This document shows, piece after piece, positions 8,430 through 16,389 of a stretch of DNA of 16,389 bases (position 1 is its first letter; each line of letters opens with the position of its first letter). Source of the DNA: Zygnema cylindricum. Its lineage: Eukaryota; Streptophyta; Zygnematophyceae; Zygnematales; Zygnemataceae. Under the pieces are notes generated by a model, which was not told the origin of the DNA, did not search any database, and worked only from the letters and a program-made list of their open reading frames with translations. The stretch covers positions 145,568-161,956 of the forward strand of contig JBBHKE010000330.1 of the NCBI GenBank assembly GCA_037447655.1, in the 5' to 3' direction. The translations under genes were made by a program, and so were the position numbers.

Positions 8430-9517
8430 TAGGCAAGAGAGTGTTTTGTAACCCATGTAATGGCATTTAAATCCACGCTCTACCCTATTAAGCTGCACCT
8501 CTGTGGGTCTGAAATACCTGGTGCGGCCGTGGTTCCCGGATGGTATCCCATGGCTTGTTCTCGTTCCGAAATGGTTGGTGCGGTCCAAATTCTTGCCTTG
8601 CTGTCAAAAATCATCCCACTTGCTCTTTTCTGGTAGGCGTGACTGTGGGGAAAAAAGACCAACGTAGGGAGGGCTCGGCGTAGATATCCGGGTGTATTGC
8701 ATCGGAAGAAAGGAGTACGATCCGGTTTCATTACAGGTGTTGCCATTCTCCCTTCCTCAAGTATCTACTGCACTGAAATCTGAGGGTCGCGGGTCTGCTT
8801 TTCCAACAATTGCCGGAGGATTGGAAGCGGGATCATATTGGTCCAATATGCCCGGAGTCTGTGTGCTCGGGATCCTATCTGAGCAGCGTCAAAAACCAAG
8901 GGAGCTCCTAAAATTTGGGTTACCTGTTTCCAGCTGGCTGCAACCTCTTCCTGTCTATCATCTCCCGGGTGGACATTCTCCAGGATGTACCCCACTGGTG
9001 TGTCCTGGATCTGCTACATCTAGGATATTAATGTAATCATTCGATAGAATGTGCCACTCCTGCTGTCCTGATGCCCTTTTCCTTGTCCTGCTAGGGAGTA
9101 TCCCTGACAAGGCCAACCCGCCACCACCAGATCTACTTTGCCCAGGCTAGCTAAATGAGGTGCCATTATGTTATCCACATTCTGGGGAAGACTCCGGTGA
9201 GCTTGGGAAATGGCAGACACTGGAAGCTGTTGAGGAAATAAACGGCGCAGTTGATGTAGGCGGTGTTCGCTAACTGCTCGTGCCTCCGGTGAAATTTCGA
9301 CAACTGTATATGACTCCACCCGATATCCTGATTTAAAAACTGCTTCCAAGTCGGAACTAATTCCTGAAAATAAAGATAAAATACAAAGTTCGGTGTCGAA
9401 AACTGTTAATGAAACCACTTGTCTTTTTGAATTCCTCGTTACCCGTCTTGGTTTGGAAAACATCTGACCGGGTTGTCGAACCTGTTTTCGGTAATAATAA
9501 GGCCGAGAAAGCCTGAT
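8430..9517 (-). pseudogene. Cytosine-5 DNA methyltransferase domain (degraded)
   Basis: This domain would transfer a methyl group from S-adenosylmethionine to cytosine in DNA. All in one frame: a basic stretch (KPRRVTRNSKRQ), motif I ILSLFSGIS (9346-9378), motif IV VAGWPCQGYS with catalytic Cys codon 9107-9109, motif VI GYILENVHP (8972-8994), motif VIII FDAAQIGSRAHRLRAYW, motif IX region ALPTLVFFPHSHAF-like near 8655, and a motif X-like end QRCSLIG...VDLNAITW near 8450-8500. Motif VIII and its spacing resemble the DNMT3/DRM side of the family more than Dnmt2 or CMT. Stops at 9020, 9014, 8765 and 8480 break it, and the second Gly of motif I is Ser (codon 9356-9358). It lies between protease and reverse transcriptase, with frameshifts on both sides. 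Confidence 0.9.
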
Positions 9518-9520
9518 CTA

Positions 9521-11127
9521 CTCCCCGCCGGAGTTTTGTCACCTGTGATAATCTATTTGTGTATGCCCTTTCCCACCGCTTGGAAATCGGGAATTGCTAC
9601 ATGTCCTCTGCGATATCTGTTGAACTGTCAAACAACTCGGCCGGAGAGGATGTAGAATACATTGGGTAACAGCCACACACAAGAACATTGGTCTTCCTAT
9701 GGTTCTATAAATCTAAAGGAACCACAACCTTCGTTCCTTCGGGATTTCCGAGGTCCCGAACGGTACATTGCTCTTTCCAAACACTTATTCATCCGGGTCT
9801 AAGTAGCCATGCCCAACAGGATTTCAAACTGATTCCCTTCTATTACTAAGAAAGGAAGTTCAATTTTCACCTTCTGTTCAACATAATCGGAGAATTCGAT
9901 GTTCATTGCTTTGATGATTCCATGGACTGGCTGACTGCCGCTGCTTACCGTGCTTAAGCAGATGTTACTCGGGCAAATTTGGGGTCTGAGTTCTTCAAGC
10001 ATTTTCTGCAATGCGGAAGTGGTAATAAGGTTGGGAAGTGCTCCGGTGTTGACCACAGCGTCTTGGTACCCGCCGTACCCTTTTAGTTTGTAATTGCCTG
10101 TCCGGTTCAGAATGAGAGCCACGGACAAGGTTTTGTAGTCCCTATCCACCACAGGGGTTTTAGGATCTAGAGACAAATATACCGCCGTGGGTGGTGTTAC
10201 CCTGTCGACTTTGTGTTTTTCGGAATGGATCACTTCTCCCAGGGCCTGAATGAGGATTTCTTCTGGCAGATTATGGGAGGAGGTAAGGGTCTTGACATGG
10301 GTCAGGGCATACGGCATAAGGTGCCTGACTAGCATGACAGCAGGCTTGGAGGAAGGGAGTGGAGCTCTCGGGGATGACGTTGGCAGATTTGGTACCTGGT
10401 CCTGTTCGTTCCCCTCCTTGTCATCACTCTCAGAACCAGAATCGGGCACTGGTGGAGTTCGGGGTGCTTCCTCGTCCGGGCGTTCCGCCACGAATCGTTC
10501 AAACCAATCTTGATCACTCTGTTTGTCCTCTTCTAGTGATTTCTCCTCCCGCTGTTGTTTCTCTTTCTGGTAATTTTCGTAACCCGGAGGCAGTTTAGAT
10601 TTGGGAGGAGGATAAGGAGGATGAGTGGGCTTGATTCCGAGGCCTATATCACTTTTTAGCATCACTGCCCTAGGCGTGAAAGATAAAGGCCCGGTGGTTT
10701 TCCGGTTGTGGTCTTTTTGGCTCATTTTCTGCCTGTCTCTCCTTTGATCCGAGGTGGAGGAGCGAAGTTGTTTACGACCATCTCCCACTCCCACATTCCA
10801 CGCTTCGTGCCGGAAGCTGCCTGTATGGTGGGCATTTGGGGGTTCTAAATCCCAGCCCATTAAATCATCGTTGTTAGCACCCGTTGTGCTTTGAAGTTCA
10901 AGCTCCGCTAACTCTGTAGTAACTCCTGTTTCTGTCTTTGGAGTCGTTGCGCTGCTGTTAGGGGAGCATGCCGGGGAGACGATCCCAAACAGAGTGCAGC
11001 CAATTCCGCAGCCATGGCGGCCATCTGCTAACTTTGCTGTTGGATTATGATCTCCGGTGTAAGTCTTGCTGGAACAACCGATGCGCGTTCCGGAGTCTCT
11101 GGTGTAGGTAGCACTGGGCGCCCCCAA
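9521..11127 (-). pseudogene. Retrotransposon aspartic protease and flanking linker (degraded)
   Basis: The C-terminal third holds a retropepsin-like domain: AVVNTGALPNLI corresponds to the catalytic D-T/S-G motif with Asp changed to Asn (codon 10048-10050), and FEILLGM is the conserved flap-distal block. The protease would cut the polyprotein. The N-terminal two thirds are a low-complexity linker, rich in Pro, Glu, Asp and Lys, without recognised domain. The first 50 codons may be read in another frame, because a different frame there shows an ordered run (TPEIIIQQQS then MAAMAAELAALC). After the TAG at 9799 the same frame can be followed with further stops to about 9550, where it shifts into the methyltransferase frame. 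Confidence 0.8.
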
Positions 11128-11227
11128 GGGTAAAGAAGTTGTAGGGGAAGAGGGTTAACGGGAGTTTCTCCTCCCACGTGAACAGAGTGAATTGCATCAT
11201 TTCTTTTGGAATTCCGTTCCTCCGAAA

Positions 11228-11269
11228 ACATTGCCCCTCCTTGTGTCCCATAAAACCACAGGCCTCGCA
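11228..11269 (-). other. Second CCHC zinc knuckle of gag
   Basis: CEACGFMGHKEGQC has the exact Cys-x2-Cys-x4-His-x4-Cys spacing of retroelement nucleocapsid knuckles and is intact. It is in a different frame from the first knuckle, about 310 nt upstream, so a frameshift (probably at the C run 11426-11432) lies between them. Confidence 0.85.
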
Positions 11270-11538
11270 CCTGTGGCCCTCGGTGGTATACTTGCTCCGG
11301 ATCTCGTTAGAGATCTGGGCGTCGTCAAACTTTGGCATTTTGATTTGCCGCAGTTGAAATTAGGACATTTTCGAAGTTTCGCTCCAGGGAGTGGGACGAT
11401 AATTGTCCTTTGTGATCGGTGTTCTCTCCCCCCTCTTGCTCCTTTGAGCCGTTCTTGCTGCTGCCTCTGGCCTCTTTCTGAACGCTCTACTTCCCATTCC
11501 TTCAGCTTGAGGGCTAGCTCCGGTTTAAGTTTCCTGCT

Positions 11539-11580
11539 GCAGCGTTTTCATCCATGTCCCGGTTGTTGACAATTTAGGCA
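11539..11580 (-). other. First CCHC zinc knuckle of gag, with stop
   Basis: CLNCQQPGHG, a TGA stop (11548-11550), then KRC gives the Cys-x2-Cys-x4-His-x4-Cys pattern with a stop as the second residue after His. The TGA is one transition from CGA (Arg), a common residue at this position. Confidence 0.8.
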
Positions 11581-14500
11581 ATTGTACAGAATTACCCGAT
11601 CGTCTGCCCCCATTGCAGGTTCGGGCCCGCTGTCCGCAGCTTGCTTCCCTTTTAGCTTCCGCAAAGCTTGAAGTTCCGCTTGTTCTTCCCCACTTAAAGA
11701 AGTTTCCCCGACGAATCCTGCAAAATTCGCTCTGGCCTTGCCGGTTACGGCCTTCTCCCTTGCCTCACTGTGAACAAAGTGGTCGTATAACTTCATTGCC
11801 ACCAGTGAGATGTCCTTGGCAGAGGGATTTATGTCTTGGATTGCTTGTCCGGCAATCCAATTGTCGAAGGCAGTCTGCCCTGTCGGTCCGAAAGAATTAC
11901 GGACAGCTATAAAATACTTTGTGGCCATTGCAGGAAGGTCAATGGTTGACAGCTTGGTTTTTCTGGCAAAGGATGGAAAGACGGTTGAAGAGACTCTTGG
12001 GAATCTCGTTTTTCAAACATCAGAATTCCGTGAATTCCTTCATTGCTGATTCATTCCTCTCAGTGTAGATGAGTCTCCAGATAATAAGAAGGGTAGTGTA
12101 AGGGTTGGGGTTGGCCACCATGCGAGTTGCTGCCTAGGCTTCCTGGATAGCCTGCAGCTGGTTAACATAGGCACTTCCTTGCGCATGTAATTTCATGTCC
12201 TGTGTAAATGTAGGAGTCACAGGGGTCGTCGCGGCCGTGGCCAAGTCAGCCTCAGCTTGCAAAACAGGGGCATCAAGGGTTGGATCCAAAATTTTGATGC
12301 TAGGAGCCATCAAAAGAGGTTTACGCTCCTTGTTATCCGCCAACCCCCCTCACGACAGGTAGTTGACCATCATGGGGAATAGAGTGGTTTCGAAGTCCTT
12401 GGGAATGGCTCCTCCCCTGTATTTATTGATTTCTAATTGGGTGAATAATTTCCACAACAACTCGAAATCCGAGATAGCGATCTCGGAGCTGTCTCCCGTA
12501 AAGATCCGGATATTCCCCATCTCTTTTTCTTCCTCTGCAGAGTTCGTGAAATGGGAAGAGGAAGGCCCGGTGGGGCTGACAAACTGAGCGGGTGAGATGA
12601 CCCTAGTATCCTCTTCCTCGGGATCCAAACTAAGTCCCTCTCTGCTAGACGATGTGGCTCCTTGTGGCGTGGATCTTCCTCCCACTGAGGATGTACCAGC
12701 GTCGGAAAAGATGGTGGGCGGTAGAATGTCCCCCACTACTCCTCTATGTCCAACAGAATATTGTGGATCTGGGAGAACAGTTGCCACCAATGGGATGTGG
12801 AGACACGGCTTGTTCACAGGATTTTGGTGGATTGCAGGTGGAGGAGCGGCAAAGGAGATGGAGACGAAGACGGCCGAGCCCTTGCGGGAAAAGGTGTCTG
12901 TCTCCTGTTTCGCCTCTTAGAGGTCTCAGAAGGTGAAGTTCCGGAGCTGGAGGAAGGGGGGCGTAGGTGAGGCGGGGAATAGGCGGGTACATCGTATTTG
13001 TAGGGTAACACTGGCGGACTAGGCGACCCACGGACAGTTGCAGCAGGAGAAACTGATGGTGAACAAGAGGGATCTCGACAGTCTCGGGGTTCTGATGCGG
13101 GTTCCGGGGAGTGAGAGAAATAAGGCGGAAATGCAGAGGAGGAGGGCTCCGGGGATTTTCTGGCAAAAGTGTGAGGAGGTGTAGGAGTCCTCAAGGGGAT
13201 GTGAATCCTCTCGTCAGGTCGTAACTCCACTAAAGCCTCCACAATAGTAGACACCTTCACCGAGACAAAGGTAGTCTCTCCCCGAAGAGCCGAAGCGTTT
13301 CCAGAAGGTAGATCTGCACCCAAACCCTCCACATTAGGTCCTGTGTTTTCCTCCCCTTTCCGCGGAAGGAGAGGCTCTTGGCTTGGCTCCGAAGAAGGCA
13401 TTTCAGGCTGAGTACTGGCGAGAGGAAAAGTCCCTGCTGCTGGTGTAGGAGGAATCTTCCCGCTAAGAATCCCACTTGTCTTACGCCGAGCTTCCCGAAT
13501 GAGCGTCAATTCCTGTTCCCATGCCTTTCGCCTCTCTTCCTCTAAGGCCTCCCAATCTACCGTGACGAGTCCGGCCCCCGCCGTAGCCTGTCCCTGGGAT
13601 TTCAGAACCTCCACTATTTCCTTGGCTTTTTCCACTAATTTGGTAAGATCCGCTATCTCGATTCGCGGAATTTCGGGATCTTTAGGTCTGGTAGCGCCAC
13701 CATCCTTCGGACAAATCTTTGGGTCCCATACCCAGAACCTCGAGATCGGTAGGTCTGGATCTCCACAGCCCTTCGGCAGCGCGGACACGAGTGGTGTTGG
13801 GAGTTGGTTTCTCGGTGGAGGGTGGAATAGGAGTCGGGGACGTCTCCTCCTTGGGGAAAGGGGCAAACCTCCCCTTGCTGTCACGGTGGTCAAACTTCTT
13901 TCCCCTCACTGGATTTCGTGCGCCCCTCTCGATAACCCCTTCTCCTCGACGAGGCCGAGAAGAGGTATCTTCCTGGGTGGGTCGGCTAGCTGCGGTGTCC
14001 TGAGAGGAAGATGGGGGAGGGCGAGAATAGGGAGCTCTTTGGGACCGGTCTGGCACCGACTGTGAAGTGCTGCTCTCCGAAGAACTGCTCAAAATCTCCA
14101 CCACCCCTCCGACGGGTCTAACCACTCTGACTCGATCTGTCCGCGCCACTCTCTGTACCAACTCCTTCTTCACCTTGAGCTCATGGAGGTCGTGAAGGGC
14201 AAGGAGTTCCTTACGCCCTGGTCGACGTGTGTCCGTCAAAACAGCGGGGTCAATCTGGATCTCGGCCCGGGGAATCTTGGATCGGGTGTGTAGCTCGACC
14301 TCGGGAAGAGGAGCCACATGGGGCTCCCTGTACGCTTGCCTCTTTGGCCGAGCCCTGGGAAACTCCCTATTCCTCTCCTCAGCATGGACCCTGGCGGCTT
14401 CTGCCAAAGAAGGGTAATGTTCGGGAGTCAGACTGGGAGGTGGAGGAGGAGGAGAACCACCAGAGGGTTCCTTGGCTGGCGATCCAAAAACAGTCTCCAT

Positions 14501-14704
14501 GGGCTCCGACTCCTCGGACCTCAAAGATTTCCCTTCTGGCATGGGCCTCTCCGGTCGACCTTGCTCTCCGGATCCGTTATCCGGAGTCTCTCCTCCCCCC
14601 ATGATGACAGAGGTGTAGGGGGAAAGAGTGGTGAATAGAACTAAAGCTCGCTTCCAAAAAGAGGGCTTCCAAAGTGAAAGCTCCTATCCCCTCTAATCCG
14701 AGAA

Positions 14705-14726
14705 GACAGGTGGCTTTTCAGTACTG
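14705..14726. repeat. Left arm of leader inverted repeat
   Basis: GACAGGTGGCTTTTCAGTAC, continuing TG, is the inverse complement of 15275-15297 with one substitution and one extra base. It lies about 100 nt upstream of the gag ATG in transcription direction. Confidence 0.8.
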
Positions 14727-15274
14727 TGCTTTATCCACTGGAAGTCTATAGCATTTGTTCCCTCAAAACCCACTGTTTCGATACCAGGAAGTTGCAGTTT
14801 TACTCCGGGAGGTTCACGCCAAAGCAAAAGAAACTACAAGCGAATACACAAATGCACTACCACGTTGACATATAGAAATAAATAGGAATGGTTGTTTCAG
14901 ATTTAACAATATCACCTTGACCACAGAAATAACAGATAAGATGGAAGATATAAAGATGGCGGAGCAAGCTTAACATACCCCGGCAATTTACGATGACAAT
15001 GAGAAAAGGCGATCTCTCTCCCAATGGTTGTGTAAATAGGTATGATACTCCTTCAACCTTCGGTGTCTGCAGCTCGGACCAGACTAGACTCTTCTCAGTT
15101 TCAAACACCGAAAAATCCAAAAATCACCCAAAGGGAAAATAATGCCAATTACCAGCCCGAACTATGATTCCCACAATAGACAGATCCAAAACAAAGATGG
15201 CAATAGAGTCAAAACAAAACAAAGGTTCTTCCAAAAGAAAGTTTGTTGGATTTTTTGAGGGTTTTCACAGGAGA

Positions 15275-15297
15275 CAGTACTGAAAAAGCAACCTGTC
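15275..15297. repeat. Right arm of leader inverted repeat
   Basis: CAGTACTGAAAAAGCAACCT, continuing GTC, pairs with 14705-14726. In the element RNA this arm lies about 105 nt after the 5' LTR. The two arms, about 550 nt apart, could pair and bring the LTR end close to the gag start. Confidence 0.8.
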
Positions 15298-15483
15298 TCC
15301 TTCGACCCCAAGTGCCTTATACATCAACATTTGTCATATTGCAAGTCCGAAAGTCAAAGCTACGCTATTAACCAATGAGCGGCCAGCAAGTGTAATTGAA
15401 CTGACACAAGACAAATTAATCCGTACTACACTCGGGGCAAAAAGGTCTGCTCCGGACTGCGGCTAGATCCGCGGCCGGAAGTA

Positions 15484-15489
15484 TTTATT
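15484..15489 (-). promoter_or_regulatory. Possible polyadenylation signal in 5' LTR
   Basis: AATAAA on the minus strand at the position equivalent to that in the 3' LTR. In a working element this copy would have to be ignored or absent from the transcript start region. Confidence 0.35.
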
Positions 15490-15743
15490 CGGTCCACAAT
15501 TATAAGACAAAAACCTGAAAATGACATTAACTTGCCAAACTTTGACCTATCGTAATAGATGGACGAAAAGTCAGGTGAGACTGAACTAAATCTCTACTGA
15601 CGGCTACCAGCATAATCTAAATGCAAATCCGAAAAGTTACGTGGCAATCCACAATGTACCCCCCAAAAGGGGCTGGTGGCACATGGTTCCTTGTAACGAA
15701 ATTGCAACCTTTGAGACGGTAGAACTTTTTCAACCGGCCTCCG

Positions 15744-15755
15744 TTTGGCGCCAAA
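15744..15755. promoter_or_regulatory. Palindromic E2F-like site, 5' LTR
   Basis: The TTTGGCGCCAAA palindrome is identical to the copy at 4588-4599, and its distance to the LTR edge is the same. In this copy it would act as a promoter element for the genomic RNA. Confidence 0.5.
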
Positions 15756-15906
15756 TAAAGTGCGTTCCGCTCAGTTTAGAAAATACAAGGATCTCGTCCG
15801 GCTTGGTGCACTCACTCCTCCTTACTCTGAAGACCGTGCGGAGTAAAAAGGCCCCGGAAATCCTTGGTGATATAAAGGTATGTCTGAAAAGCACCTGAGC
15901 TTAACA

Positions 15907-15911
15907 TCAAT
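15907..15911. repeat. Right target-site duplication of the retrotransposon
   Basis: TCAAT follows the CA end of the right LTR and matches TCAAC before the left LTR at four of five positions. Confidence 0.7.
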
Positions 15912-16045
15912 CTGTCGGCTTTTTTGGCAAAAGCCGCCAAAAAAGCCATTCCGAGATGCCGGCGCTCACGCTGACCGTCCCCTCGAATTTTCTCATTGAA
16001 TTTTGTCTGTTTGATTCCGGTTGCGCACATAATGTTATTTTGCAT
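15912..16045 (-). pseudogene. Probable continuation of the hAT transposase gene, upstream part
   Basis: If the retrotransposon and one duplication are ignored, the minus-strand frame ending GMAFLAAFAKKADRL at 15912 continues in phase into NEIRPIAQAKNKLILF at 4242 and on to the hAT block LTELLRFLEKF. A helical, Ala/Lys-rich stretch at this point is usual in hAT transposases. The upstream part (to 16045) shows no motif that I recognise, so the assignment rests on frame continuity and on the hAT terminal repeat at 16355-16371. Confidence 0.5.
15917..15947. other. Perfect 12-bp inverted repeat next to the insertion site
   Basis: GGCTTTTTTGGC and GCCAAAAAAGCC flank a 7-base spacer, starting 10 bp outside the retrotransposon. 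A hairpin this strong is unexpected within a coding frame. It may be chance, or a structural feature at the target. Confidence 0.65.
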
Positions 16046-16354
16046 CCGTTGTACTTTGTGTCCGTCGTCTTTTTACCGTTCCATGATAATCAGTTTATCA
16101 GTACAATTCTGTACGTTCTCGTAAAATTTATGTTCACTTAACCGCCCAAAAAGTACTACAAAGTGCAACGTATTTTTTCGTCAAATTTTGTACATTTCCC
16201 GTAAACTACCGCACATTTCTCGTAAATTTACCGTTCAGTTTACCGGACAGAAAGCACTCCGGACAGAAAGTACAGAAAGTACAAATATATCGGGACCGCT
16301 GACCGTTCGATTACTGATAACTATCGGTATTGGTGTTATCGCGATAAGTTTTTT
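16046..16354. other. AT-rich subterminal part of hAT element, no gene recognised
   Basis: No coding region is supported. A short duplication (CCGGACAGAAAG, twice, near 16240 and 16258, followed by two AGAAAGTAC units) and a TATCGCGATA palindrome near 16337-16346 are present. TATCGCGATA-like words also occur in the non-autonomous element at 1925-2542. Confidence 0.45.
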
Positions 16355-16371
16355 ACCGATACACAACACTA
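16355..16371. repeat. hAT-type terminal repeat (right end)
   Basis: ACCGATACACAACACTA matches the right end of the 1925-2542 element (CCCGATACGTAACACTA) at 14 of 17 positions. As inverse complement it starts TAGTGTTG, a common hAT tip. It is most likely the 5' end of the hAT element whose transposase gene was split by the retrotransposon. Its target duplication partner (CGAATTTG expected) was not found on the left, so the other end is missing or outside the window. Confidence 0.6.
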
Positions 16372-16389
16372 CGAATTTGATAATAAAAT

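Larger units (their letters stand above)
11128..14602 (-). pseudogene. Gag polyprotein region (degraded, unusually long)
   Basis: The likely start is the ATG at 14602 (MGGGETPDNG), the first ATG of a long frame after the leader. The first 600 or so codons (to about 12820) are rich in Pro, Ser, Arg and Glu and are probably disordered; a frameshift lies near 13700, and a helical segment (IADLTKLVEKAKEIVEVL) near 13600. From about 12600 to 11600, after another shift near 12830-12990, the composition becomes that of a folded capsid-like protein (ISDFELLWKLFTQL, YTTLLIIWRLIYTERN, AFDNWIAGQAIQDIN, AMKLYDHFVHSEARE). Two CCHC knuckles follow. Stops at 12350 and 12134 and frameshifts near 11980, 11430 and 11190 break it. 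It would package the RNA into particles. Confidence 0.75.
14603..15401 (-). other. Retrotransposon leader between 5' LTR and gag
   Basis: About 800 nt lie between the 5' LTR and the first gag ATG. No gene is supported here; an 87-codon frame (15120-14857) has no ATG start and no domain. Directly after the LTR (reading leftward from 15401) there is no TGG and no match to the common initiator-Met primer site TGGTATCAGAGC. A TGGTATCGAAAC sequence does occur at 14775-14786 but is over 600 nt from the LTR. A pair of inverted repeats frames most of the leader. Confidence 0.6.
4247..15906 (-). mobile_element. Ty3/gypsy LTR retrotransposon with DNA methyltransferase and PHD finger (degraded)
   Basis: An 11.66 kb element read right to left: 5' LTR, leader, gag, protease, cytosine-5 methyltransferase, reverse transcriptase, RNase H, integrase, PHD-like finger, 3' LTR. 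Integrase following RNase H is the Ty3/gypsy order. The LTRs start and end with TG/CA and are flanked by a near-perfect 5-bp duplication. The coding part runs from an ATG at 14602 to a TAA at 5081, about 9.5 kb, and was probably one or two very long frames. It is now broken by about ten frameshifts and more than a dozen stops, so the copy is dead. By my count the LTRs differ at about 35 of 505 positions, so the insertion is old. It interrupts a hAT transposase gene. Confidence 0.93.
15402..15906 (-). repeat. 5' LTR of the retrotransposon
   Basis: 505 bp, partner of the LTR at 4247-4750. On the minus strand it begins TGTTAAGC and ends GTGTCA. It should carry the promoter. It keeps the palindromic E2F-like site and the AATAAA hexamer. 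I did not find a convincing TATA box on the coding strand; a TATAAAG occurs near 15871 but points the other way. Confidence 0.92.

Noticed and set aside
8378-8480. Programmed frameshift between methyltransferase and reverse transcriptase
   Set aside because: The frame changes here, but it changes about ten times along the element, often at homopolymers, so ordinary decay is the simpler explanation.
14775-14786. TGGTATCGAAAC as initiator-Met tRNA primer site
   Set aside because: Only the first seven bases match the usual site, and it lies more than 600 nt from the LTR, too far for a normal primer site.
14857-15120. 87-codon frame in the leader, or a leader intron
   Set aside because: The frame has no ATG start or domain. 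GT/AG-like signals are present, but splice motifs this short are found by chance in AT-rich sequence.
15871-15877. TATAAAG as a TATA box in the LTR
   Set aside because: It is on the strand opposite to the coding direction and only about 30 bp from the LTR edge, so it cannot serve the element's transcript.

Overview
The window looks like eukaryotic nuclear DNA made almost entirely of transposable elements, with no intact host gene that I can support. AT-rich flanks (1-4241 and 15907-16389) surround an 11.7 kb, more GC-rich LTR retrotransposon of the Ty3/gypsy type, read on the minus strand. The host is most likely a green-lineage organism outside the flowering plants. This is inference: Ty3/gypsy elements that carry a cytosine-5 DNA methyltransferase have been reported from charophyte algae (and, in other retrotransposon classes, from dinoflagellates). 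I cannot name the species from the sequence.

Layout, left to right. (1) 1-1177: AT-rich, no gene, two small degenerate duplications. (2) 1178-1798: a non-coding terminal-inverted-repeat element with seven copies of the octamer TAGAGTAA/TTACTCTA clustered at its two ends. (3) 1925-2542: a 618 bp non-autonomous hAT-type element with an 8-bp target duplication, inserted into a second copy of the terminal repeat seen in (2). (4) 2565-3379: A/T-rich, nothing recognised. (5) 3380-4241: the C-terminal half of a decayed hAT transposase gene, minus strand. (6) 4247-15906: the retrotransposon, flanked by a near-perfect 5-bp duplication. (7) 15907-16371: probable continuation of the same hAT element, ending in a hAT terminal repeat at 16355-16371.

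The retrotransposon reads, from right to left, 5' LTR (15402-15906), leader of about 800 bp, long Pro/Ser-rich gag with two CCHC zinc knuckles, protease, a DNA methyltransferase domain (motifs I, IV, VI, VIII, IX and X recognisable), reverse transcriptase, RNase H, integrase, a PHD-type zinc finger as the last domain, a 330 bp untranslated stretch, and the 3' LTR (4247-4750). The LTRs are about 93% identical by hand alignment, so this is not a recent insertion. The frame is broken by roughly ten frameshifts and many stops, so the copy is dead, but the domain order is clear.

The most unusual content is the combination, in one polyprotein, of a DNA-methylation writer between protease and reverse transcriptase and a chromatin-reader finger behind the integrase. 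A perfect palindromic E2F-like site is conserved in both LTRs. Together these suggest, as inference only, an element that marked its own DNA, chose or recognised chromatin at integration, and may have tied its expression to S phase.
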